Part shown: positions 1 through 8,310 of the stretch, one piece after another | Layout of the letters: each line of letters begins with the position of its first letter | How positions within the stretch are numbered: the stretch's first letter is position 1 | Assembly (NCBI GenBank): GCA_937863205.1 | Contig: CALMGA010000255.1 | Coordinates: 1 to 8,904 of the forward strand | DNA from: an uncultured Beijerinckiaceae bacterium | GTDB lineage: Bacteria > Pseudomonadota > Alphaproteobacteria > Rhizobiales > Beijerinckiaceae | Length of the DNA: 8,904 bases | Direction: 5' to 3' | Made by a program: the position numbers and the translations under genes | The notes under the pieces: model-generated | Databases searched by the model: none | What the model was told of the DNA's origin: nothing | The model's input: the letters and a program-made list of their open reading frames with translations, nothing else

Positions 1-103
1 CCATCGCCTCGCGCACCAGCGCGGCCAGTCCGTCCATGCCCTTGCGGAAGTCCACCGGCCGGCTGGCCAGCATCACCCGCACCGCGCCGGACGGACCGAT
101 CAT
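1..103 (-). CDS. tnpB: IS66-family TnpB (Orf2), N-terminal part, runs off the window
   Basis: The minus strand from the ATG at 103 reads 34 codons, beginning MIGPSGAVRVMLASRPVDF and continuing RKGMDGLAALVRE. This is the typical start of the small IS66 accessory protein TnpB, whose conserved hallmark is the V-D-F-R-K-G-M-D-G-L-A stretch at residues 17-27. TnpB proteins are usually about 115 residues, so roughly the first third is visible and the rest lies left of base 1. TnpB is required for transposition of many IS66 elements alongside TnpA and the DDE protein TnpC, but its biochemical role is unclear. Its ATG overlaps the stop of an IS66 TnpA tail (ATGA), the normal IS66 arrangement and a sign of translational coupling. 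Upstream, the IS66 sequence is lost within about 30 bases, so this copy is part of a broken element. Confidence 0.88.
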   Translation of the reverse strand, partial: MIGPSGAVRVMLASRPVDFRKGMDGLAALVREAM

Positions 104-141
104 GGCGACGCTTTCAGCGCCCGGATCACCGCTGCCACCAT
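100..141 (-). pseudogene. Tail of IS66 TnpA fused to the start of an IS630 transposase gene
   Basis: On the minus strand, codons 141 to 100 read MVAAVIRALKASP then TGA. VIRALKASP with a stop overlapping the tnpB start is what the C-terminus of an IS66 TnpA (Orf1) looks like. The first five codons, MVAAV, are identical at the DNA level to the start of the IS630 transposase at 8371. The two IS families therefore meet inside the stretch around 126-141, and the 13-codon frame is a junction product rather than a gene. The exact breakpoint cannot be placed, because IS66 TnpA may itself have carried a V-A-A-V-I-like sequence there. Confidence 0.6.
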
Positions 142-226
142 CACACCGTCCTCCCGGCGTCCATGGAATCACCTCAGCCTGCACAACGGAAGCGGCACGA
201 GTCACAAAGCACGGCCGCTGGTATAA
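126..226 (-). repeat. Left arm of a perfect 101-bp inverted repeat (IS630 left end)
   Basis: Read on the minus strand from 226 to 126, this is identical in all 101 bases to 8286-8386 on the plus strand. Identity stops at 227/8285 on the outside and at 125/8387 on the inside. The outer tip reads TTATACCAGCGG. The first T is probably a chance match, the next TA is the presumed IS630 target duplication, and the element proper starts with TACCAGCGG. The arm contains the untranslated leader, ribosome-binding site and first codons of the IS630 transposase gene. Beyond base 126 the sequence turns into IS66 instead of continuing as IS630, so this copy is a truncated end. Confidence 0.93.
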
Positions 227-573
227 GCGGTCTGGATCACGCGGACCAAGGGCGCAGGCGAGCTGAAGGAGCGGGAAAGATCGGCGGCAAAGGTCAGCGC
301 AGCACGCCGCAGCAGGGAAGAGACACTTGCTGAAGGCCGATCGGCTCGCCTCGACCCTAACCTTCGGCAGCAGCAGACAAGGTACCTGGAGGTCTCCAGG
401 TGCAATCGGCCTTCGGGTTAATCTTTGCGAGAAAGCACAACACAAACGCCTCAACGAAACAGTTCGGGGCTAAGAACCATGCCGCATCAACGCACCCCTT
501 GAGAAGCGATCGATTTACTGATTACCAAGTTTTTCGCCACCTCTAGTATAAACAACAGCAAGCAGTGACGCAA
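227..573. other. Gene-less stretch between the IS630 end and the flippase gene
   Basis: I see no convincing coding gene here. A minus-strand frame at 202-405 has no recognisable domain, and its last codons lie inside the IS630 end. The left part (about 227-400) is GC-rich and the right part is AT-richer, so a composition boundary lies near 420, which may be where the polysaccharide island begins. The stretch contains the short inverted repeats listed separately. No T-rich intrinsic terminator is visible downstream of the flippase gene, which ends at 574. Confidence 0.5.
332..414. repeat. Spaced inverted repeat enclosing a tighter palindrome
   Basis: GAAGGCCGAT (332-341) is the exact reverse complement of ATCGGCCTTC (405-414). 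Between them, ACCTGGAG (384-391) and CTCCAGGT (394-401) form an 8-bp perfect palindrome with a two-base centre, or a 7-bp stem with a GGTC loop. A transcript could fold into a long-range stem holding a local hairpin. No T-run follows, so it does not look like an intrinsic terminator. It could equally be the end of an unrecognised mobile element or an operator-like palindrome. The function is unknown. Confidence 0.45.
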
Positions 574-2034
574 TCACCGAAAGGTGTTCTGTAGCCTTCT
601 CGGGATAAATCTCATTAGTGGTTTTACGCGGCCACGGGACATAATGACAAGTGAAAAGATGTAAAGTATCGCAGAGTTGACAGCAGCAAATATGACACCT
701 CCAGAAGTGGCAGTATAGAAGCTAGTCTGGATTCCTGATACGAGTTGAACAGCCATAATGACGACCGCTGCAATAGAAGGAATGATGTTTCTTAGGACCC
801 GACCAAAAGATGGCAACAATCCCTTACCAAGAATTTGATAAACTAGAACCGATACAACGTTTCCTGAAGCAATAGAAAGAGATACATAGACGACTCCTAA
901 GCGCACGGAGACAGCTGTCGCTATTAATATGTATATGGATAGCAGCACATTCTGAGTTAAGACAGCGGCATTCTTCCTGAAGGCTTGGAAGAGAGCGGCC
1001 TGACTTCCGACAATAGCCATTGGCAGGGACGCGAGACAAAACATTCTCAGAATTGATGACACATCGCCCCAATTGCGTCCAAGGACAATTGAGATCAGCA
1101 CAGGTGATATGATGCCAAGGAAGGTGAATGAGGGCAGAGCTACGAAGCACCCGACTTGAACGAATTCGACGTAGATACTCCTGAGCGTATCCGGCTGATT
1201 AGCTAACTTAGGAAACGCAGCAATCGCAACGGAGCGCATCGGAGCCAAGGTGATTTGTCCGACCAATTCGATAATTCGGACAGCTATCTTGTATTCTCCT
1301 AAGATACTTGGGCCAAGAAATAGGCCTATGGTGAAGTCAGACAGTCGACTAGAGACAACACTTGATAAAGGCACACATACAACGACTGCACCTTGAATAA
1401 GCACTCGTTGAATCAGCTTGAGACGGTACTGCCGGACGGGTAAAAAACGGACACTGGAACCCACTGTCACCCACACAAACACCATCAATGTAAGGACGGC
1501 GGCCATTCGTTGAACGACCAAGGCATAAACCTGAAATCCAGCAAAGGCAAACAGTAGAGCAAAGAGGCTTCCTACTACGACTGCAGCGTTATTCCGTACT
1601 GCTAACCATTTGAATTGCATTCGATGAAGTAAAATAGTTTCAGGAGCGATAGTCAACGCCTGAAATAAAATTGTTGGCAAGAGCGCTAAGATGAGTTTTA
1701 CGGTCAGCGTAAACCCATAGAATAAAGTATAGATTGCAAGTCCGCCACCTATTGCGAAAACAAGCATAGTCGCAATGATAAGAGCAGAAATCTGTATATG
1801 AGAGACAAAGCGTTGACTGAGGAAGCCCTTCCTTTGCTGACCGATTTGAATCAGTCCCCATCCGCCAAGAGCAGCAGCGGTTTCGAGCACAACGTTTGCA
1901 AGTGCTACATAGCCGAATGCTGATGGATCGAGAATACGAGCAAGAAGCAAGAACGCTGTTAGCTGCAGAACTTGCTGTAGCGCGTTTCCAGCGAGCACCC
2001 AAATGCCGCTTGATAGCATCTGCTTTCGCTTCAT
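574..2034 (-). CDS. Wzx-type polysaccharide / O-antigen flippase
   Basis: A 486-residue, very hydrophobic protein with about a dozen or more likely membrane segments and few charged loops. Its length and layout match the polysaccharide-biosynthesis flippases (MOP superfamily, WzxC/ExoT-like). The N-terminus fits well: a basic start MKRKQML, a first helix, then LARILDPSAFGYVALA at about 31-46, the conserved LAR-L-P-FG-ALA element, followed by an amphipathic stretch with IQIGQQRKGFLS. Such proteins move undecaprenyl-pyrophosphate-linked repeat units from the cytoplasmic to the periplasmic face of the inner membrane. The ATG overlaps the stop of the upstream glycosyltransferase gene (ATGA, 2031-2034), so the two are probably co-translated. 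The C-terminus is basic (RFIPRRLQNTFR), as expected for a cytoplasmic tail. No frameshift is seen. G+C content is clearly lower than in the flanking IS elements, suggesting transfer. The substrate cannot be read from sequence. Confidence 0.87.
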   Translation of the reverse strand: MKRKQMLSSGIWVLAGNALQQVLQLTAFLLLARILDPSAFGYVALANVVLETAAALGGWGLIQIGQQRKGFLSQRFVSHIQISALIIATMLVFAIGGGLAIYTLFYGFTLTVKLILALLPTILFQALTIAPETILLHRMQFKWLAVRNNAAVVVGSLFALLFAFAGFQVYALVVQRMAAVLTLMVFVWVTVGSSVRFLPVRQYRLKLIQRVLIQGAVVVCVPLSSVVSSRLSDFTIGLFLGPSILGEYKIAVRIIELVGQITLAPMRSVAIAAFPKLANQPDTLRSIYVEFVQVGCFVALPSFTFLGIISPVLISIVLGRNWGDVSSILRMFCLASLPMAIVGSQAALFQAFRKNAAVLTQNVLLSIYILIATAVSVRLGVVYVSLSIASGNVVSVLVYQILGKGLLPSFGRVLRNIIPSIAAVVIMAVQLVSGIQTSFYTATSGGVIFAAVNSAILYIFSLVIMSRGRVKPLMRFIPRRLQNTFR

Positions 2035-3260
2035 CTTGCAGTATCCCCAAATGTAGAACCCGGCCTCATGTCTCCAGACAACAGCGCGTCGAAAAATTCT
2101 AAGTTTCTTCGAGCGACAACACTACCGACATACCTCTCCGAGCTGATCGAGGCATTGATGCGCATGACACTATAGGCTTCGTCAGATAGCTGATATGCCA
2201 TTAATAGCGACTTTGCTAGCGATTGCGCACTGCCAGCGTCAAATAGAAACCCATCATGTCCGCTTCTCACCATCTCGCCAATACCTCCTATATTGCTGCC
2301 AATAACAGGGACTTGATTGGCGAAAGCTTCAACCACAATTCGACCGAATGGTTCGCGAAATCTCGACGGAACAACAAGATAGTCTATAGAAGACAAGAAA
2401 TTGCTGTTTTGTTGCCAGCCCACAAAGCTGCAATCTAGACCCGAAAACTGCTTTTTTAGTGCAGTAGTATAGACATTGCCACCTGTTCCGGCAATCATTA
2501 GCGAAGGTCTCTGATTTTCGTCTAAAAGCCTCAAAGCTTCTGCAATAAGTTCAATTCCTTTATTCGGGGTTATAAAGCCCAGATATCCTATCACCCGTGA
2601 TTGACGCCGTGCTGTTTGCACGGCCCTTTCCGAGCTTCTGACAGTGACCGGATCTGGTATAATCGCCGTCGCTGCATTACTGAACAATCCATGCGACAGA
2701 TGGATCTTTAGTGTCGAATTGCTTAAGCCTATGACACCATCTACATTGCGGCTAGCGATCCTACGTCCAATCGATCCAAGTCTGCAGCTCGCGCATATAC
2801 TTGTACAATTCTGCCCATTCTTGAAAGCTGTGCCCCACATACAAAATGTATAATAGCTTCTCAATTTGTGAACAGTTTTGAAATTTGTTTTTCTCTTGGA
2901 AATCAGCCAGGGCGCCGCTCCGAAGTTCTCCACCGTGCTTGTTATAAAGATTTGCGGCTGTACGTGCTCGAGGAAGTCCTCTATCTTCTTTATGGCTCTA
3001 GGATTGTAATTATCTAATGCATGCCAAAAAGTCTTCCTCACAGCAGATGAGGGCGCTTTAAAGTTCCAGTGACAATTTGGCGAGCGAATGCGGAATATCT
3101 CCACATTGTTCACAAAGGTTTTGTTCTCTTCTTCACCAATAGCGAGAACTGAAATCTCTGCTCCTTCGTTTGCCAAAGCCTCAGAAATCAACTTTGTCGA
3201 TATCTCACCGCCCCCTCTGATGTCGGGCGGGTACGCTGCTGCGAGGACTGCAATCCGCAT
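2031..3260 (-). CDS. GT4-family (GT-B fold) glycosyltransferase
   Basis: A 409-residue protein when started at the ATG at 3260. An upstream ATG at 3275 is in frame, but the later one begins with MRIAVLAAAYPPDIRGGGE, the standard GT-B opening, and has a GGAG nine bases ahead of it. The N-terminal acceptor domain carries the glycine loop GGGE (16-19). The C-terminal donor domain has GYLGFITPNKGIELIAEAL (225-243), LMIAGTGG (254-261) and the EX7E motif EPFGRIVVE (E303, E311), followed by the G-G-I-G-E nucleotide-binding region (325-329). These mark a retaining GT4 enzyme that adds a sugar from a nucleotide donor to a lipid-linked or surface glycan. A cysteine group (C152, C156, C159) lies in the N-domain, as in some GT4 O-antigen enzymes. 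It overlaps the flippase gene by four bases. An IS5 element sits about 90 bases upstream and may have cut off the original promoter or upstream partners. Confidence 0.87.
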   Translation of the reverse strand: MRIAVLAAAYPPDIRGGGEISTKLISEALANEGAEISVLAIGEEENKTFVNNVEIFRIRSPNCHWNFKAPSSAVRKTFWHALDNYNPRAIKKIEDFLEHVQPQIFITSTVENFGAAPWLISKRKTNFKTVHKLRSYYTFCMWGTAFKNGQNCTSICASCRLGSIGRRIASRNVDGVIGLSNSTLKIHLSHGLFSNAATAIIPDPVTVRSSERAVQTARRQSRVIGYLGFITPNKGIELIAEALRLLDENQRPSLMIAGTGGNVYTTALKKQFSGLDCSFVGWQQNSNFLSSIDYLVVPSRFREPFGRIVVEAFANQVPVIGSNIGGIGEMVRSGHDGFLFDAGSAQSLAKSLLMAYQLSDEAYSVMRINASISSERYVGSVVARRNLEFFDALLSGDMRPGSTFGDTAR

Positions 3261-3269
3261 AATGCCGAA

Positions 3270-3273
3270 CTCC
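3270..3273 (-). promoter_or_regulatory. Ribosome-binding site deciding the glycosyltransferase start
   Basis: On the minus strand GGAG at 3273-3270 lies nine bases before the ATG at 3260. The alternative ATG at 3275 has no comparable purine-rich site (it is preceded by GCAGTAGCGC) and would add five residues before the conserved MRIAVLAAAYPP start. This supports 3260. Confidence 0.6.
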
Positions 3274-3347
3274 ATGCGCTACTGCGCGACTTGTTTAGAA
3301 TGTTAAATTCAACTGGTCAGGAAGTGTCCGTTGCCATGAAGCTCGTT

Positions 3348-3351
3348 CTAG
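3348..3351. repeat. CTAG target duplication, left copy
   Basis: CTAG at 3348-3351 directly precedes the IS5 end and is repeated at 4195-4198 directly after it. IS5-family elements often duplicate a four-base YTAR target, and CTAG fits. Because CTAG is itself a palindrome, part of it could instead belong to the terminal inverted repeat. Confidence 0.6.
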
Positions 3352-4194
3352 GGTCAAAACCGGAGCAAGTTGTTGCTAAGACTGTGACTTTCTGATTCGA
3401 GATATCTATCGGCAGCACGGAGGCGACATTGGCGGACCTATTCTGGCTCTCGGACGAGCAATGGGTGGTGATGGAGCCGTTCATGCATAAAAACCAGCCC
3501 GGACCCGAGCGAAACGACGACCGGGAGGTCAAATCCGGCATCCTGCACGTGCGCACCGCGGGCTGCCGCTGGTGCGACTGCCCAGCGGCCTACGGCCCGT
3601 CCACCACGGTGTACAACCGCTTCAACCGCTGGTCCCACCGCGACTTCTGGCGCGCGATGCTGGCCGCGCTCGCCAAGGCCGGATGGGCGGGCGATGCGGC
3701 CGCCCTGGACAGCACCTACGTCCGGGCTCACCGCTCCGCCCACGGCGGCAAAGGGGGGGCAAAGGCGCAGAGCATCGGCCCGTCGCGGGGCGGGCAGATC
3801 ACAAAGGTCCACGCCCTCATCGACGTCCTCGGCCGCCCCGGCGTTCTGCTGCTGACGCCGGGCAACGCCGCCGATGTGACCACCGTCCCGGCGGTGCTGG
3901 CCGAGGCGCCCGGCCGCATCCGCCGCCTGAGTGCCGACAAGGGCTACGACGCCGACTGGCTGCGCGCCGACCTGCGGGGCAAGGGCATCACGCCGGTGAT
4001 CCCGGGCAAGCGCGGCCGCAAGCGGAGGATCCGGCACGACAAGCAGCGTTATCGCGAGCGCTGGCGCATCGAGGCGACGTTCAACCGGCTCAAGGATTTC
4101 CGCCGCATTGCCACACGCTACGATAAGCTCGCTCGCAACTACGCCTCAGCCCTCGCCGCAATCGTCACCTTCTGGTGCTGATCGAGTCTGAACC
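3352..4194 (+). mobile_element. Complete IS5-family element (IS427-like group), 843 bp
   Basis: The left end GGTCAAAAC (3352-3360) pairs imperfectly with the right end read in reverse, GGTTCAGAC (4194-4186), matching at six of nine positions. Both ends are bordered by CTAG. One full-length transposase gene fills the interior. The length is normal for this group. The element lies between the low-GC polysaccharide genes and the IS701/ISL3 remnants, with its transposase divergent from the glycosyltransferase. It looks intact, unlike its IS neighbours whose ends can be judged, so it may be the youngest or the only potentially active insertion fully contained in the window. Confidence 0.8.
3429..4181 (+). 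CDS. IS5-family DDE transposase
   Basis: A 250-residue transposase starting at TTG 3429, with a strong GGAGG (3419-3423) five bases upstream. The start is supported by MADLFWLSDEQW, the usual opening of this family. The N-terminal DUF4096-like region ends with CRWCDCPAAYGPSTTVYNRF (46-65). The DDE catalytic core is readable: D94 in ALDSTYVRAHRSA, D170 in SADKGYDADWLR, and E215 in RWRIEATFNRLKDFRRIATRYDKLARNY, which includes the Y-(2)-R-(3)-E-(6)-K-like signature. The C-terminus ALAAIVTFWC is typical. Many IS427-group elements need a frameshift between two frames; here the gene is a single open frame. It encodes the enzyme that cuts and joins the element's ends and is presumably self-sufficient. 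High G+C contrasts with the glycosyltransferase beside it. Confidence 0.93.
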   Translation: MADLFWLSDEQWVVMEPFMHKNQPGPERNDDREVKSGILHVRTAGCRWCDCPAAYGPSTTVYNRFNRWSHRDFWRAMLAALAKAGWAGDAAALDSTYVRAHRSAHGGKGGAKAQSIGPSRGGQITKVHALIDVLGRPGVLLLTPGNAADVTTVPAVLAEAPGRIRRLSADKGYDADWLRADLRGKGITPVIPGKRGRKRRIRHDKQRYRERWRIEATFNRLKDFRRIATRYDKLARNYASALAAIVTFWC

Positions 4195-4198
4195 CTAG
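4195..4198. repeat. CTAG target duplication, right copy
   Basis: A direct repeat of 3348-3351 immediately after the right IS5 end, consistent with a four-base target duplication. The palindromic sequence leaves open that it belongs to the terminal repeats. Confidence 0.6.
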
Positions 4199-4519
4199 TG
4201 CTCAGCCTACGAGGCGCGAACACGTTATTAAGCTCTCAGGTTCATGTCCACACGTTTCCGTGCCGGTCGTCCGGCCTCATTGAGTAGCGACATGAAAGAT
4301 TGAGAGAAGGCTATTGGCTCAATCAACGAAGGCGTGCCCCTCGTGCGAGACATATGCGGCGAACATGCCGAACTTGCGATTAGTGTTTTTGCCCGCCGGG
4401 TCGGTGTACAGGCCATATACCCCGCAAGACGTCTTGCCCTGCATCAGCGAGCCGGACGCCTCCAAAAACCTCGCGGCGCAAGGTGCTTTGTGCTCTAATT
4501 GTCAATCGGCCTACAATTC
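4199..4519. other. Debris region between the IS5 and ISL3 elements
   Basis: No intact gene. The middle carries the IS701-type transposase relic listed separately. The part from 4199 to 4318 has a minus-strand open stretch ending NEAGRPARKRVDMNLRA that I do not recognise. Bases 4472-4519 hold nothing I can name. The composition is intermediate, as expected for decayed insertion material. Confidence 0.5.
4319..4471 (-). pseudogene. Relic of an IS701-family transposase (internal fragment)
   Basis: The minus strand reads FLEASGSLMQGKTSCGVYGL (about 4468 downward), then YTDPAGKNTNRKFGMFAAY, VSHEGHAFVD and a TGA at 4319-4321. This lines up by eye with the core of IS701-type transposases, recalled as D-E-T-G-F-L-K-Q-G-K-x-S-C-G-V...Y-T-G-x-A-G-K-I-T-N-C-Q-x-G-V-F-A-A-Y-V-S...G-H-A-F-I-D. 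The fragment is decayed. The acidic D-E-T-G motif is replaced by E-A-S-G, the usual N-C-Q is N-R-K, and the frame stops just where R-A-L-Y-L-P should follow. The frame is open back to a TGA at 4502-4504 but has no recognisable N-terminal domain. It is probably the oldest insertion here. The assignment rests on remembered family motifs and needs a database comparison. Confidence 0.65.
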
Positions 4520-6000
4520 GGGTTCTTCCGCACTTTCGGTGCTGAGGACGGTGTATGTCGGCGAGCGGGATTGCTTATGTGGTGTGCAGGACGCGCTGGC
4601 GCAGCAGGTCGAAGTTGGCGCGGCCGTACATGCTGCGCTTGATCAGCTTGAGGCGGTTCACCTGCCCCTCGACCGGTCCGTTGCTCCACAGCTCAGCCAT
4701 CGCCGCGCGCACCGCGGCCTCATCCTGCCGTAGGCCGGCGGCAAAGCCGCGAAGCTCGGTCGTGGCGACTTCGGCGAGCCATGGACCGAAGCCGGCAGGG
4801 TGTCGCCGGCGCAGCAGCTCGGCGAAGGCGCGCACCTGCTCGGCCGTCGTCCCGAAACCCGGCGCGGCGGCAACGAGAGCTTTGATGAAGCGCCTCTCCT
4901 CGGCCGAGAGCGTCGCCGGGTCGGCGGTGAGCCAGCGAGTGATGCGGCGGGTGGATGGGATCCGAACGGAGGGCGGTCGTGCCGGCTCACCGTGGCGTCG
5001 TCCCGCCACCCAGCGGCGAACGATGTCGTAGCCGCCGGCGAAGCCCTGCTCCTGCAACTCGCGGTGAAGCCCGGTGGCGCTTCGTCGGCCATCCTGCCAA
5101 CGCGACTCGAGGACGGGCAGGTGGGCGTCGAGCAGGCTCGGCCCGCGGGCGCGGCGGTAGGGAACGAACTCTCCCGATCGCAGCCAGCGCCGAACGCTGT
5201 TGCGCGAAATGCCGAAGCGGCGGACGATGTCTCTGACAGGCACGCCCTCCCCATGCAGCTGCAGCGCCGTCTTGCATCGGGCTCGGCGATGATCGCCACG
5301 CACCGGTGTTGGCATCGCCGCGGCCGGTCCCGCAGGTGCGGGAGGATCACGCGCCATCTGCTGCGCCGCCTGTCGGATCGCAGATTGATGTCGCTCGACG
5401 AGAGCGCGCAGCGCGTCGGAGGCGTTGACGACGAGGTGCCAGCGATCAGCGACCTGCGTCGCCGCCGGCGCGCCGGTACGGGCCGCCTCGGCGTAGGGTC
5501 CGGAGCGGTCACGGCTGACGACCTGGACATCGGGATGGGCAACGAGCCAGTCCCGCAACGGCCCGGCAGCGCGACCGGGCAGCAGATCGATGACGCGATA
5601 TCGCTCGAGGTCGCAGATGATGGTGCCGTAGGACCGACCGCGCCGCCAGGCCCAGTCGTCGACGCCGATCACCCGCGGCGGCGGGCACGGCTCGATGCCA
5701 CGGCGGCGGACGAGGCGCAGCACCGTGTCGCCGCTGACCGGCATGGCGAGGCGGCGGGACAGGCGGGCACCGGCCTCGCCGCCGAGGGTCAGGCCGATGT
5801 CGGTCTGCGCCGAGGCCAAGCGATTGCTGCGCCGCGCCTTAGCCTGTCCCAGGCTCGGCACGCGCTCGGCGAAGATGCGGCCCGGGCAGCGGCGGCAGCG
5901 GAAGCGGCGCATGCGGAGGCGCCACGTCACCGCCCGACCCTGCCAGGGCAGGTGCTGCATGGTCTGCCAGCACGAGCTGTGCACCCGAGTCGAAGCGCTA
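4520..6000 (-). mobile_element. ISL3-family element, truncated at its transposase 5' end
   Basis: The element contains an ISL3-type transposase on the minus strand. The left boundary is set tentatively at GGGTTCTTCCGCACT (4520-4534), which resembles ISL3 terminal repeats beginning GGGTTCTT or GGTTCTT and lies about 40 bases beyond the transposase stop. The partner end is missing: at 6000/6001 the sequence changes to IS21. No target duplication can be tested. The element is therefore an immobile remnant. Confidence 0.72.
4575..5984 (-). pseudogene. ISL3-family transposase, N-terminally truncated
   Basis: From GTG 5984 the frame gives 469 residues; it stays open to a TGA at 6012-6014 without a better start. 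Family members begin about 50-60 residues earlier with a zinc-finger region. Only its tail survives: SASTRVHSSCW, then LPWQGRAVTWRLRMRRFRCRRCPG with a remaining C-x2-C (C30, C33). The core is intact. D109/D110 are in VIGVDDWAWRRG, D159 in VSRDRSGPYA, the A-D-R-W-H-L-V-V-N block is at 179-187, and E439 is in SNGPVEGQVNRLKLIKRSMYGRA. A helix-turn-helix insert, VRDIVRRFGISRNSVRRWL (250-268), splits the domain, as in the longer alphaproteobacterial members. With the DNA-binding N-terminus gone, a working transposase is unlikely. The cut at 6000 coincides with the tip of the IS21 element, so IS21 insertion is the likely cause. Confidence 0.82.
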
Positions 6001-6009
6001 TGCCGCGAT

Positions 6010-6045
6010 AATCAAGGTGAGACAGCGCGTCAATCAAGATGAGAC
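6010..6045 (+). repeat. IS21 end repeats (two direct copies)
   Basis: AATCAAGGTGAGAC (6010-6023) and AATCAAGATGAGAC (6032-6045) match at 13 of 14 bases and repeat with a 22-base period. IS21-family ends commonly carry repeated binding sites for IstA inside the terminal inverted repeat, which is the likely role here. No matching copies are visible at the right side because that end is missing. Confidence 0.65.
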
Positions 6046-6050
6046 TTGCC

Positions 6051-6124
6051 GCTGTGCCGCTGCCGGAGGGAGAGCGAAGCTCGACCGAGGGGAGCGGCAC
6101 AGCGGAGACGGCCCTTTCGGGGCC
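6051..6124 (+). promoter_or_regulatory. Structured leader upstream of istA
   Basis: GCTGTGCCGCT (6051-6061) and AGCGGCACAGC (6093-6103) are a perfect 11-bp inverted repeat with a 31-base loop that itself contains GAGC-GAA-GCTC. A second hairpin, GGCCC-TTTCG-GGGCC, follows at 6110-6124. Neither is followed by a T-run. In the RNA these could hide or delay ribosomes, or damp transcription entering from outside. Such protection against read-through is known from other insertion sequences, but its use here is inference. Confidence 0.45.
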
Positions 6125-6187
6125 GGGGTGGTGATCGCGGTCGGCCGGCAGTGAGGACGCCCTTCCTCGTTGGGAAGGGAGACTCTT

Positions 6188-8285
<2,098 letters not shown>

Positions 8286-8310
<25 letters not shown>

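Noticed and set aside
202..405. 67-codon minus-strand frame with a C-terminal TSGRAL shared with the istB pseudogene tail
   Set aside because: The shared residues come only from reading through the same IS630 end. The rest has no recognisable domain and an arginine- and serine-rich out-of-frame look.
574..590. Terminator at the flippase stop (CACC-GAAA-GGTG, 575-586)
   Set aside because: The stem is only four base pairs, overlaps the stop codon and has no T-run behind it on the minus strand.
3340..3360. Outward promoter at the IS5 left tip (minus-strand TTGACC as a -35 box)
   Set aside because: At 16-18 bases from TTGACC toward the glycosyltransferase I see only GCAACG-like sequence, nothing close to a -10 box.
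3438..4037. 199-codon minus-strand frame opposite the IS5 transposase
   Set aside because: It is an antisense shadow; the transposase frame is fully supported by its motifs and ribosome-binding site.
4228..4416. 62-codon minus-strand frame ending NEAGRPARKRVDMNLRA
   Set aside because: It overlaps the IS701 relic in another frame, and no family is recognised. It is kept only as unexplained debris.
4800..6011. Long plus-strand frame opposite the ISL3 transposase
   Set aside because: It is a shadow of the high-GC gene on the other strand, with an alanine- and arginine-rich composition and no domain. The minus-strand frame has the clear catalytic motifs.
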